Assembly (NCBI GenBank): GCA_028095005.1
Contig: CM051459.1
Coordinates: 128,691,657 to 128,755,656, forward strand
Length of the DNA stretch: 64,000 nt
From: Rhynchospora pubera
Lineage: Eukaryota; Streptophyta; Magnoliopsida; Poales; Cyperaceae
Direction: 5' to 3'
Shown here: positions 48,108-61,119 of the stretch, in pieces
How the letters are laid out: each line of letters begins with the position of its first letter
Numbering within the stretch: the stretch's first letter is position 1
Notes under the pieces: model-generated
Databases searched by the model: none
Told to the model about the DNA's origin: nothing
What the model saw: the letters and a program-made list of their open reading frames with translations, nothing else
Translations under genes and position numbers: made by a program

Positions 48108-49498
48108 TGAATTTTGCTTTGCTTTAGCAATTTTTTTTTCTTTATGAGTTAACTGAGAAGTCCTGAATGAACTGAGTGGGTGGTTTAAATTAAATATAGA
48201 GAGAGAAGAATAATTTACCGACATACATTATTGAACATATTTCCAGAAATTAAAGTAGGATTTCAAATTGAGGACTAGCTTTTGTTCTGTTCTTTGTGTT
48301 GCTGGCTGGCCATGATGTGTACAGATCTCAACTGCTTGTGCAATGTTTCATAAATTGATATTGGATGGCTTCGATGATTCATTTGTTGTTAAGAGTCGAT
48401 ATTTTCCCTGCATCAATAAGTTTTACCCCATTGGGTTATATGATTTATCAGAATGATATGTTGGATTGAATGAGAGTTGGTTTTGTGTTATGATGCTGCA
48501 TTGCTGCAACGTGGTACTGTCTAAAGTGAATGCCTCTTTAAAGTAAAATTAGACCTGATTTTCTGATAATATTTGGTTCCCGAAGGTTTTCATTAGTTTT
48601 TCTACGGTTTTGCTATGCTTAATTCCTTTTAATGTAATTGTCTGGTTATTATGCGCTTTCATATAAACCTTTGGCAGATCGGTTACATAATGATGTGAAC
48701 TAACGTTTTTACTAAATGATGTGATTGTCTGGCCTAATTCCTCCTCTATCATTTTTCCAGGGAATCCACCAGAATATATCTGGTTACATAATGATGTGAA
48801 CTAACGTTTTTACTAAAAAGATTATTAAATCTGTGTAGTTAGTCAACTGCACCTGAACAGCATTTGCAGATATTAATTGTGAAAATATTTTTGCTTGTTC
48901 ACGAGAAAGAATACATGGACTCGTTTAGATCAGCCATATAAATATCAATCCTTGTTTATTATTGCTTCGGTTTATTTTTGTTTTATTATTTCAAGTACCA
49001 AGTTTCACAACACCGGGGCAATTGGGCAAAATGTATTGACTTTCAAAAAATGCACTCACTGCGGACTAAACTCATCGTATAATAAGTACAACAATGTATA
49101 AGCATAGACAATTCATAGCCATTAGCGTCCTCGGTTAGCAAGGAGTAAAGTATTCAACTACAGATTCTATCGTATACAAATTATATAACACATAAAAAAT
49201 AATTTCACACAAATTGACAGACGGGTTCACTGAAAATTTACATATCGAACTTGTCATGTCGCATGTGATGTAATGTAATGTTAGTCCCGTACTCCCGTTC
49301 CTCGATTTATTTCGTTGCCACTGGATCCATCGGTTGAGGCAAATTGGGCTGATGGATTGGACCGGATTAATATCGGGTTGTATTCTTGTGCATTAACCCG
49401 ACCCATTATTTCCTTCCTTTATGATTTTCTCTCTTCTCTATCCAAGTTTCCACCAGGCCATCCGATTTCATTAGTAGAAACTAGAAAAGGAAAAGAAA
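48108..49498. other. PDX1-RUS4 intergenic region
   Basis: PDX1 3' UTR and RUS4 promoter. A 36-bp sequence (GGTTACATAATGATGTGAAC, TAACGTTTTTACTAAA) occurs at about 48681-48716 and again at 48782-48817. No gene supported. Confidence 0.55.
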
Positions 49499-52400
49499 AT
49501 GATAAGGTACACGACAGTCCATATCTATGGCTTAAATCCAAATCCCAACCCAACTTCGCATTCTCAAGCCTCCATTAGAGCATGCTGCTCAGTCGACAAT
49601 GGACCAAACAAGCAAGTCGCACCTGCTGTTAAACTGAAGTACGATATACGCTTACATACATTCATTCATGCCTTGAACTTGTATCTATTTCTCTTTGTTG
49701 TTGCTTTGAAATTGATGTGCTAAAACAAGGAAGTGATTCGTATTGTAGGAATGAGCCTGCTTTGCTTGTCGAGAGATACAGTGATGGGTCTTCCAAGAGG
49801 TGCTTCTTTGGAGAAGGATTAAAATTTAATTTCCTGTTCGTTTTGAAATTTTTATATTATGCATGTAGTCAAATCATCTTGTAAACACACGCAAATGAAC
49901 AGGCGAATTAAGAGACTTAATTTTCACTTGCATTATAGTAAGATACTGTGATTAAGAGATATGATAGTAAATTATAAAGCGAGTTATTGATAATACATAA
50001 GGTTGTTGTGAAAATAAATTATTGTTAAATTTTGTAAGATTTATGCTATCATTTTAAGTTACTTAAGAAGATTTTTAATACATATTCTAATTTTGAGATT
50101 TGCTACTCTTAAAACACAGAATACCTAACTGAAATTAATCTGATCAAATCGCAATTAATGACTTTAAGTTCTTCACTTTTTCTGGGGGGGGGGGTTAAAG
50201 CTTTCTATTAATTACTGATACAATCAAGCATGCCAATTCTTTTATAGACTGACGCATTGAATTGAATCCTTCTCTCCTCTCAACAGATATTTTTTGAACG
50301 AGGGGTTAAAATTGCAAACAGTTCAGGAGGGAGATGAACCTCAAGTGGAAAAATCACCCAGCGAAGATACCTTGGCTGCGGTTCCCAGTTTTCTCAAGGA
50401 ATTTGTCCTCCCAGCAGGGTATCCTGGTAAGGGGAAAGAGACAGTCCACATGTATAGTTACATCAGTCAAAACTCTATCAAATTGTGTGAGGCGTTGTTA
50501 ATCTGCCAAATCATTCAAAATTCTTAATCTGCTTGGCTTGGTGTTGATTGATCTAAGCTTAGAATCTTTCTTATTGTACTTCTCTGTGACACAATTTGTG
50601 TATTTTAAAAGGTAATGTACTGTCCCACTAATTACTGCAATATTTAAGTGTACCTTTCTTTAACACTTAACAGTTGAGCCATTAAAACAGCAGTTCAATT
50701 TACAAATGCGTGCAATAAAAAAAAGGAAAAAAAATGGGTTCTGGTTGTAAATACATTGAACAGAACGTGTTATTTGCAAACAAGATAATTTAAGTGGTAC
50801 TTAAGTAAAAGCGAGTTCAACTATTGTTTGATTGATTGCCAGATTCGGTGTCAGATGATTATTTGGAATACATGCTTTTGCAATTTCCCACGAATGTGAC
50901 TGGATGGGTTTGCCATACACTAGTTACCTCTAGTCTTCTCAAGGTATTCTATCTGTCTCCAAATTTGTTTATGACATTAAGGAACCATTATTTGAATATA
51001 TTTCATGTTTTTATTTTTCGAATAAATTTTGTATTCTTATAAATTTAAGTGGCTATTGCTTCAAAAACAACTTTCATTTTTCTTTTCTTTTGTAGGCTGT
51101 AGGGGTAGGTACTTTTGCTGGGAGTGCAGCTGCTGCTTCTGCTGCTGCTATCAGGTTTTTCCTTAATAGAAAAACTGAATTCAAATAAAGTGTTTTGTGG
51201 AACAAGTTTCCAACACACTGTAAAGCTAGAATACAGGTTCTTTGTTTTAGCTACATTTCTTTCTTCCTTTTTGATCTTTCAGATGGGTGTCAAAAGATGG
51301 AATAGGAGCCATTGGACGCCTTCTTATTGGTAAGGAAAGCAGATTGTTTATCAACTTTTTATATGTTGTACCTTGAGAGCTTTATTCATTTGTCAACCAA
51401 ACATTTTGCCACAAAAATAGGTGCCCGCTTTGGTAATTTATTTGACGATGATCCAAGAGGATGGCGCATGTATGCAGATTTAATTGGGAGTGCTGGCAGG
51501 TCTGTCCTTGAGCTAACTTTTCGAAGTATTTTATATGACTTGTGCTTCATTGGGTTTATTTTGTTGTCAACTTCACATTATATCTTTATAATAATCACAA
51601 CACTTGTTTGTCCTTGGATTGTTTTGGAACTGTTAGTACCTTATGCTACTGGAGGTAGGCCAGATATGGTGACAAAATAAGTGGTTTTATTTTTGCATGA
51701 TCCTAGTTGTCAGATGAAGAAGTGGCAATGATGAACTGTGTTTTCTCTCTCGTTTTTGCATTCATTTAGCTGAGCCATTGAGTACATCAATTAAGGAGTT
51801 CGGGTGGGGGTTTTCTGTAGATGTGATTTAGTTTTTCATTCATAATTTTTGATAGCTTATTTAAAAATAAATAAATAATTAATAAGAAAAAAGAATAAAG
51901 AGGACTGCAACACTTACCATGTAAAAATCAGAGAATGCTAGGTTCATTGTAAAAAGAAAAGCACACTTCACTCCTAGTTGTAGGAAGTATTTGATTAATG
52001 AATAACTTCTTATCGTGTAGCATATTTGAATTGAGTACGCCACTTTATCCTGAGTATTTCCTGCCACTTGCATCCTTAGGGAACCTCGCTAAGGTACTCT
52101 ATTCATAAATAGTAAACATGCTGTGCTATTGTAAAGGCATCTTCAGTTCTACACCATTACATTTTCCATGTGTACCCTTACAATGCATGGAAAAGCTGCA
52201 TTTTCCCTTGTAATACATTTTTAAGTGTTCTCCAGTCTTCCAATTATTTCTACAATAAAGCCTCCTTTGTATTAATTATCTCATTCATAAAGAGCAAGAG
52301 GGATAACTGGGACCTTTGTTGAAGAAACAAGGAGGCAAGTTATTTTTCACATTTATGGGGGGTTTTGAAATTCTGAGGTTTTGTTGGGCAGATGAAATTT

Positions 52401-55076
52401 ATAATGTACTAATTAGCTTAAATGAACCAGGCAGTGGCAAGAGGGCTGAAAGACCCCTCTTTTCGGGTTATCCAAAACCATTTTGCAGTCTCCTCTAATC
52501 TTGGTGAAATAGCTGCAAAGGTATCCTTTTCTTCTTTATGTTACATTCCTGTGTTAAGGTATTTAGAACTCATTGGTATATAATTACAACTCAAAAGCAT
52601 CGTAGGTTTATTCAGTACTGCACACAATAGGTCTGACACTGGTACACTGCTGTTACAATGTAGGTTAGCATTTTGAAATATTCTATTATCGAACTTTGGC
52701 ACAAGTAGAAACATTGAACAGAGGTTAACCTTTGTCTAGGTACTAAGTACATACCTGTCCGATTATTCACGTGCATATCAGTTTTCCTTTATATTTCTAT
52801 ATGTTACTAACTCCGTATAAAATATGAATATGGAAAGGAAGAAGTCTGGGAAGTGGCAGCGCAGCTTATTGGTCTTACCTTTGGAATTCTAATAATGGTA
52901 GAGTATTTATTTGTTTCAACTTCCATTTTGGAATAACTTATGTTGTGCCCACAAAAAAAAGATACTACAGTTCTAAAATCACAGTACATCTGTGCCCTTT
53001 TTCTGATTTCTTTAAAATCGCCAAGACACATCCATCTTATATTTCTTATTTGTACACTGCTGAAAACGAGCTAGGAGATCTAGGGGAATTGCTTTCCTCA
53101 CTCCTCAGATTTGAGATCCACTCCAACTTAGACGAAAATGCCCCTCGCCCTCATTCAATTTTTCTCTAATGCTGCATCTCTTTCAAAGATAGTTGAGTCA
53201 TTTTGAAAAAAAAGGGAGTGGATCTCTAACGAGGAGGCGTGCAGGGAGCAATTCCCGAGATCTAGGCATAACCTCCTGTTTTGTGGTAATGTAAACATTT
53301 ATGAAAGGATGTGCATGTCGATTATACTGAATTTTTAATTCGTTAAAAAAAAAAAGGATACTCCAGGGGTGCAATCGTCATACACCAACCTGGCATTTAC
53401 GTGGCTGGCCATGCGCATATTCCATCTCTGGTTTCGATACAAGTCTCTATCTGTTCTCAAGTTCCGCACTGTAAGGTTGTTTTTCTCTATTAATATATTT
53501 GGATCGACAATCAAGCACTTCTGATGTACTTGTTAAAGTATTTGTATAACACTTTTTACTTTGTTGAGAACAATTGTAGTGTGCCTGCAAAAATTGCATT
53601 GTTAAAGTATATGTATAACACTTTTTACATTGGCACACATTCCAAAATTCAGATAGTTATGCCAATAGTGATGCTTGGTCTCTTGTTTCTTATCCTTTAT
53701 GGTGTGGATGACAATTCTGAAGTCTTCAGCAGCATAAACTATGTAGGAAGATTATAAATGAGCATTTCTAACAGGCCTTCTTTTTTTCCAGATAAACCTA
53801 AAGAGAGCTCGAATTCTTGTTAAATGTCATATTTCAGTTCAGAAAGTTCCTGGTAAGTTTTCTGTGCTTTGCAGTAATTTTCTGTGAATTGTTATGTTTC
53901 TTTCATGAATGATTTAGCCTTTTCTTCCCTCCTTTTGGTTCATTTTAAATTTTAATTTATTGATAAAATAGGATATCTGCATTGCAACAAAGAAGAGAAC
54001 ATCTTTTCTTGGGATAAGTTCACAAGGCCGTACGTTTCTTTTGGTGCCTCGATTGAGACTATGGTTGGTCAAGATGGATCAGGTCACAGGGTAAACCGAA
54101 CTCTCCTTTTTTCAGTTCCTACTTCCATTGACTTTTGTTTCACGGATCGCTAGCTTATTATATTTTCACTCCTTTTTTCAAATAGGTGAAAGTGCTTCTA
54201 CAGTTGTACGAGAAAGAAAAATACATACTAAGTGTGGATGAAATAAACAGTAGTAAGGAAGGGCTAGCTCTCTTTGTGACTTTCAAGGTATGATTATCCT
54301 GCTAAGCCAAAATAACTGTCAAATAGATTAATCTTGTGCAAATGCTTTGCATCAATATTTGGACAAGCACAGAAAATTGTTCCTGTTTTTTTTTATACTG
54401 TTAAAAGAAATCTATTCATGCTAGTATAAAGGGCTTCTCTTTTGGGGTGCTTTTTTCAAAAAAAAAAAAAGTATAAAGGGCTTCTCTTTTTAGTCTGGCC
54501 CTATGAAAAGGAAAGGTCCTCATTAGAGTTTATGAAAAAACTGGAGAAAATAGTGATGGGGTTCGGTCCTAAAGTGAGAAAGTTGCAGATGGTTTGTACG
54601 TACTTGAAGATATTGGGTGTTATTTACCAGAAAAAAAAAAGAAAAGAAGTCCTCCACAAGTAAACTTCATTTTGTCTTTTTTTAATCACCAGTAAAATAA
54701 AATTTCTTTGTTTCTGGTAAAGGAATTAGCTCTCTGTTAAAAACATATCAAAGAATTTAGAATTCTTAATTGCTCATTCTCATTGTTATGTTTTCCATCT
54801 TCTTAGGAGGGCGCGGACAGTATGACAGTATTAAGAAGCTTGTGGCAAGCACATTGGCTGGACAAACATAGAATACGACTAAAATTTCAAGAAGAGGAAT
54901 CAGTAGACTTGTCTTCGATGTTCCATCAATTGCTCGAAGAAAGCATTGTGAGATTGCAACATGGATTTGCCGATTTCCTTGATAAGCTAGAAGAAGCTGG
55001 CTGGGATAAAGACATGATCATCCTGAAGGTGCCGAATAGACTAATTTTCTCAGAAGAATCGGCACATATTGATTGA
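49499..55076 (+). CDS. RUS4: Root UVB sensitive (RUS, DUF647) family protein, RUS4-like
   Basis: Fifteen exons join in frame to 501 residues: 49499-49638, 49749-49799, 50287-50426, 50843-50943, 51096-51154, 51283-51329, 51421-51499, 52021-52093, 52431-52520, 52838-52897, 53357-53470, 53792-53852, 53972-54090, 54186-54287, 54807-55076. The DUF647 core runs from FVLPAGYPGSVSDDYLEYML through WVSKDGIGAIGRLLIGARFG, DDDPRGWRMYADLIGSAG, LARGL-type VARGLKDPSFRVIQNHFA and KEEVWEVAAQLIGL. Small hydrophobic segments (AGSAAAASAAAIR, LTFGILIM) suggest membrane contact. The C-terminal half matches RUS4 in layout. RUS proteins act in UV-B sensing and early seedling growth; RUS4 has been linked to anther development. 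The N-terminus is the least certain part; the ATG chosen keeps phase with exon 2. Confidence 0.93.
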
Positions 55077-55930
55077 TATTCGTTAACACCTTCTCTTGTA
55101 GACACGAGCTTACGAGAGCAATTGCTATCTCTTACTAAAGGCTGTTTGTAGATCAATCTTGACTGTGTATTTACCGTTTTGATTGTACGATTCAGTTCAT
55201 TTAAAATAAAGATTAGCCTCATTGTGCTTTGCGTATTAAATGTTTGACCATTTGTTGCCAAAAAAAAAGGTGAATGTTTGAAAATGCATAAATAATAAAA
55301 TTAAAAAAAGTTGTATCTGCATGTTATATTTACATTATCGCTGACAGTAAATTCACCCTTCGGCCTTTTTTTCTCTGTGTGGCCTGTAGCATGTTCCTCG
55401 CTTCTCATTTTTGTTTTTCTTTCTTTCTAGTTTTCGCCCTTTTCTTTCTATGCCCAATGTCATGCGAAGCAATTCATATGCTTTACATAAAGCGATTCAA
55501 ATACACTGCAGAGTCAACCACAGTTAGACCAAATATTAATTAGTAAGTTTTGACTAAATACTCACGGTAAATATGTTTTCTCACTAAAGCATTGTTTCAA
55601 TCAACAAAGGTCATGAATACAAAATTTGATAACACTTTGGAAAACTGAACTATCCGGATTTTGCGTATAAGGCGATGACAAAACACATGTAAACCTTTAA
55701 ATTAAAAAACACAGGCTCTGTCGGAAATGAGAATCACAAAATAACGTCACCAACTAGGCAACTACTCGTAGAAAACATATCTCGCATAGCTGGTATATAT
55801 ACATATGTTTTACATACAAAATTTGGAACCCTGGCTCCAACATAACCTAAACACAAGGAGCTAACTAAGGTTGGTCGAATGTACAGCAACATCAAAAGGT
55901 AAAGCACTGAAAGACTTTAAGAGGGCATAA
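55077..55930. other. Convergent gap between RUS4 and DDB2
   Basis: Holds the 3' UTRs of RUS4 (+) and DDB2 (-). No coding exon, RNA gene or element supported. Confidence 0.55.
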
Positions 55931-58900
55931 CTACTTGGATTTGCCTTTTCCCTTCGTAGTATTATGAGTAAATTTAGTCCCAACATTCTTGGTTACTTTC
56001 TTGTTCTTCCCACCTTTCCCAAAGTCATCGTCGTCATCACTACTATCATTATAGGGACCTTTGCCATTGCTTTTTCTACCATTACCACTACCATAAATAA
56101 ATTCTCTTTGCTTCCTCTTTAATTGCTCAGATTGTGGTTCTTCTGTATCAACCCGTGGCTTCCAAACAAAAACAGACCTAGAAAAAGAAATTATAATCAG
56201 CACATATTCTAATATCCAACTGATAACTTTTTGCATAATGTTAGACAAGTCAGTCTGCAAGGCAACTCCGCCTATATTAAGCTTTGCTTGCATTGTTTAG
56301 TATAGCTCGGTCCCAAGCCCGAGTAAAAGGAGGAGGGTCCCAAGTCCGATCAAAAGGATGAGGGTTGTGATAGGCTAAGCGAGTCAACGTAAAAAACCCA
56401 GTCATCTCTATGGAAATGAAACCCAAGTATCTATTTTTATGTTTTGTTTTGTTCTTGGATGTGTTTTCTTGTTGGGTTTCTTTTCTAGCCTACCCCAACT
56501 TGCTTGGGACAAAAGGCTTAGTTGTTGTTGATGTTGTCAATCTGCAAGGCCTGTTGTGAAATCATAAAAGCATGCACATGTCCACATGACGAGAAAAATT
56601 AAACACTATTATTATCAGAAGTTACAACAGGATTGACAAATAAATTAATGCATATGGGCCCGTTTGGATCGCTTAGGAATTTGCAGAATTTGGAGAATTT
56701 CTTATTCCTAGGCATAAATTTATTAGGAAGTGTGTAATTTTGTGAATAGTTTGGATTGTTTATAATAAATTTATGCCTAGAATTTGCTATTCTTGTTATT
56801 TTTGCTATATTACCTTGAACTACCGGTTACTAGGATATCTGCCCGCGGATGCAGCTTGTTAACGGGGCTAATGGTGGTTATATCTGGATCTGTTATCTCA
56901 GCCAAAAGCGAGCCGGTAGCAGTGTCGATGATATCTATTGGATGCAATGCAATACCATCAAAGTTCTCGCTTATGTAACGGCCTATTACTGCCACTGTTT
57001 CCGTCTCATCCTATAGCATATTACAAGATACATCATAAATTGAATATAACATGGATAGTTATGATTTAAAATAAACTATAAAAGGAGAAAATACAGACTT
57101 TATGCCTGTTGCTTTCAATTAAAAAGTTTGATGCTTTAATAGAAGACCCATTTGTCTTATCAAGCTTCTTTTAAATTTTCATTTGTATGCAGAACCTAAT
57201 GGAGAGAAATAGAGAAATCTGATATTACTTGTTTAAGATTGTATCCAAACAACTGAAAAAGAAAATAATTCATACTCTAGCAAAATGAGGCATAATAGTA
57301 GACTATTGATTTAGAAAATTTGTGCTATATTCAATAAGTTAATACCAGGACAGAAAGCAAAAATACATATCAACTGCAAAAGAATTACATGCAGGAGATT
57401 GGTGGTGGCAAATTAAAAAACTATTGGCTACAGAAATCATCTCTCTAGTAATTAAAACAATTACCTTGGGGTCCCACTCGGCCCTAAACGGAGTCAGGTG
57501 GCGATTGAAATCATGACTATGCACGATTTCTCTGCTGGGAGATTCCAGGTTACCAAATATAGAATCCCAAACTCTGATCCGATTGTCCTGACATGTGGTC
57601 AGTATTTTGGCCCCACTTGCCAATGAGAAATATGCAGAGTTGACAACACGCCCATGTGCCAGATCAGCAAGTGATGATCCTGATTCAAGCCGTCTCACAT
57701 CCCATATTCTAGCCTACATAACATGTGACGATCAGAAGGATTGAGTTACAGCATGACTAGGAGTATCACAATATTTGCAAATAAACATGCAAAATTTTTG
57801 TAAAACAGCATAACATGCTTGCATTTTTCGAATTGGCAACCAACACATGTTATCCTCAGGAAATTGTAATATTACCTGATAGCTGAAATCAAGGTTAAGT
57901 CAAATCAAACAATACAATAATCCCCTTATTTTTCCAGATTATCTTTAGTACAATAATCTGTAAACAAGATGTACAAATTTTGTATCCAACATCAAGTCTC
58001 CTGGGCTTTAAGGACAGAGAAGATGCACATTATGGGAAGGGGAAAAGTTGTCAACATCTGAAATCAAAACATTTTCGACTATGGATCTGATGGTCAAGAA
58101 TGAAGGACATGTATTTACGAAGTATTAAATGTCAGTTGCATTAATGTTTTACTGAGCCTAGTTTCTCCCTTTTTTTCCCCTTAAAAGTATAAATGTCATG
58201 GCTGAAATAAGGAGCTCACAAAATGGTCATTTCCACAGCTTAGAAGCAGATCTGGCCGAGCTGGATTGAAATGAAGGCCTGTTATCTTGCTACCCTTCTT
58301 GTGTAGTAGTATTGGCTTTCCTATCATCTTATTTGAGCACTTATCCACCCTTTGTTTATGAAAAAGAAAAATCAATAAATATTAAATATTACATCTTCAA
58401 AAAAACCTAAGGGATGCCAGAAAAGACATTAAAAGGAATGGCAATTAAGTGACAGAAATCATATACTTACATGTAAAGATAACCAAAATTGTCAGCCACT
58501 AGAACTAAACCCTTTTCATTGCTCAAATCCATACCATAAATCATATGCCATGTGTTGGGACCCTTTTAGAAAATGAGTAAAGAAACATAAGTACTAAAAA
58601 TTTAATTGCAACTAAGGACGATCAGTCATCAGAACTCGAAAAAACACTACATCAACTTTAAGGGTAGAGAAAATAAACATTTACATTCCAGCCATTAGGG
58701 TTTAGATCCAACAAGGAAGAAGAAATCCCAGTCACAATGTCAGTATAGCTAACTGTACCGTCAGAGGAAGCCATATATACCTTGTCTTCATTTTTCAAAT
58801 CAAACCTACACCAAACAAAAATGAACAACAGCTTAATTCTCTGATTCAATAGTGACAGTGATGACAATGATGAGGCTTTAATTACACAATTCTCTCTGGT

Positions 58901-61119
58901 CACCCAACCAAAGTTCCAATGCAAAAAATTGTGCTTTAGTAATGCACTTCCAGGATGACAAGTTCCATATATATGGTTAGTTGTCCAATTTTGCCCAAAA
59001 ATAAATGTATATGAACTATTTGAAAAGAAGAAAAACATTAAAAGGAACCCCAAGAGAATAAATAAAATTAATCAGAAAAGGAAGATTTAAACACCAACCC
59101 CGGTGTGTGCTAACAAATCTCGTAATGAAAGGGACTTAAAAGACCTTATGCATAAACAAGGTTTAAGAATTCCTTGCATATCTTAAACTGCTCAAATGCC
59201 ACAAAATTACAGTGCTTTCTGAAAAAAGGCCAATAAAATGAGTCTTACTTAATATTGTTTACAATGCAATTGTGGATGGAATCATATACTGTTTTCTCAT
59301 GTAGCTTCACATAATCCCATATCCCAAGAGCTCCTTTCTATTCAGAAGAGAAGAACAATAAATAATCAAAAGCCTGGTAACAATCTGTATACATGAATTT
59401 TCAAATTACAAGGTGTACATAACAACAAACAAATGTACCTTATCACCAGACAAAATAACATTGTCATTAGTTGGATGAAATTCAAGACATGTGATGCGCC
59501 TGATGTGAAACCTGACATTTCCACACTCCAACTGATTTGGTATGACATATTGAGTTTTCACCTAAAGCATAGAACAAAAGGAAAAAAGCATACATTATTG
59601 CTATAAAAGGTAAAATTCAAATCAAAACCTAACCTAAAAAGATAATCGTAATAACATGTGAAAGAGTAAGGAGCTGCAATATGCACCCATATACTGGCAC
59701 TCAATTGCAATTTTTTAAAACATCAGAAACTTCTCTCAAAAATCCCTTCATTAAATTAATGATGCGGTCTCCCTTTTTTTCTGGAAATACTGAATGCATC
59801 CCAATTAATACTCGGTTAAAATCAGGGACAACAGCAATGCTTTATTTCCAATTAAAAAGGCCTTCGCTGTTTGGCATAACATAATGAACTTCAAGCAAAT
59901 TAACCTATGACCTACCATACAAGGGAGCTTGGCCTTGAGTTCACGTTGAAACAAGTAATCCAATGAAGTCCTTGTGTTCCTTTTCTGGGCTGGTATCACA
60001 CCATGCTCCATTGTCACTCTATGAGGACAGGTCATTGTCGTATGCCCTTCAGACAGCAAGACAATTCAAAACAGCATTAAGATTATGCAATATGTAACAT
60101 CAAGAGGTTTTTCTCACAAATATCAAATAGCAGCTATGTTAATTCAGTCAACCAGAAAATGGTGAAAGTGCCTTTATTTGAAGACCATAAACAAACTGTG
60201 GTCAGTTTCATTACCATTCGGTTAGACAAATAAAAAGACGTTAACATACCCTATCATAAAACAGTCTAATCTTCAGATTTATGTATGAAAAGCACAAAAA
60301 AATGTTGGTCCTTATTATGAGACTTAGAAAGACACATAAACATAAGCAACATGTATTGGCACAAAACTTTTTTTTTGAAGATAAATTGGAGGTCTAAGCC
60401 ACCCAACTTATTTTTAAGTATTGGCACAAAACTTAGAATGAAAAGGACTGTATACCAGGTTTTTTACAGAGAAAGCAAGGTTTCATTGGGCAATCTATGT
60501 ATATTGCTCCTTTAAATCCAGCTTCGTGTCCTGTTCTCTTGCAAACCTGTCAAATTTAGACAATTTAGGGTTTAGGGTTTAGCCAATCCGACCAAATTAA
60601 TGGAAATTCCATGTTCAACTTCCTCATCTTGTTACAAAGTGATTACATCCAGCGCAAACTAAATGTTAAAAACTGAATGTGTGATGATCAAAGTGCCACG
60701 ACGCCAAGAATTAGGCGAAAAAAGGAGAAGGCGTCACTATAAAAATTAAAATTCATGGGTTACTTTCGGTAATTTATGTTCTTTCTAGCCGAGGGGAAAA
60801 TGAATCTTATATCAACGTTGAAATTGTCAGAGAATCACTCAAATAAATAACAAAAGCGGATACAAGCCAAATAAAATTTGACATTACTCACCTTGCAAAC
60901 CTTTTTAAGACTAATGGTGATCGGTTCCTTCTTCTTCTCCTTCGCTGATTTCTCGTCCTTCTCGAAAGAAGAACGAGTGCTTTCCTTTATCGCTTCTTCT
61001 TCTTCATCTTCTTCGTCTTCTTCGTCGGTTTCGTCTTGCTCTCGTTCTTCGTCGGAGGATTCCTCCTCCTTTTCTCTGTCAGTGTGTACGAATCGCGCTT
61101 TTCTAGCGACAGGCGCCAT
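55931..61119 (-). CDS. DDB2: DDB2, UV-damaged-DNA-binding WD40 protein
   Basis: Eleven minus-strand exons give 565 residues: 61119-60892, 60546-60456, 60046-59916, 59561-59439, 59337-59249, 58805-58685, 58562-58471, 58349-58220, 57713-57465, 57010-56814, 56177-55931. DDB2 recognises UV photoproducts and acts as substrate receptor of the CUL4-DDB1 ubiquitin ligase in global genome repair. Seen: an acidic N-terminus (about 17-45), the plant-specific CCHC knuckle CFLCKKPGHTTMTC across the exon 2/3 junction, then WD40 blades including RITCLEFHPTNDNVILSGDK, LLLSCGNDHFARIWDVRR (the WDxR DDB1-binding box) and ILTTCQDNRIRVWDS. A Lys/Gly-rich tail (SGNGRKSNGKG, TTKGKGKSK) ends it. The 5' leader holds a GA repeat. 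Confidence 0.96.
56264..56536 (+). mobile_element. SINE or RTE-type non-LTR insertion in DDB2 intron 10
   Basis: Flanked by TCAGTCTGCAAGGC (56250-56263) and TCAATCTGCAAGGC (56537-56550), a 14-bp duplication with one mismatch. It ends CCCCAACTTGCTTGGGACAA, AAGGCTTAGTTGTTGTTG, the tail shared by Au-type SINEs and RTE LINEs. No tRNA head seen. Confidence 0.72.
56656..56800. mobile_element. Partial Tourist-like MITE in DDB2 intron 10
   Basis: Starts GGGCCCGTTTGGATCGCTTAGG, resembling the 10461 element, with inverted inner parts (CCTAGGCATAAATTTATTAGG and TAATAAATTTATGCCTAGAA). No clear right terminus, so partial. Confidence 0.55.
60370..60417 (-). mobile_element. Very short (48-bp) LINE tail insertion in DDB2 intron 2
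   Basis: A T run then GAAGATAAATTGGAGG, matching the minus-strand LINE tail style, between two exact 17-bp copies of GTATTGGCACAAAACTT (60353-60369 and 60418-60434). Confidence 0.82.

Noticed and set aside
52316..52498. 60-codon frame in RUS4
   Set aside because: RUS4 exon 9 (52431-52520) is read in a different frame as VARGLKDPSFRVIQNHF.
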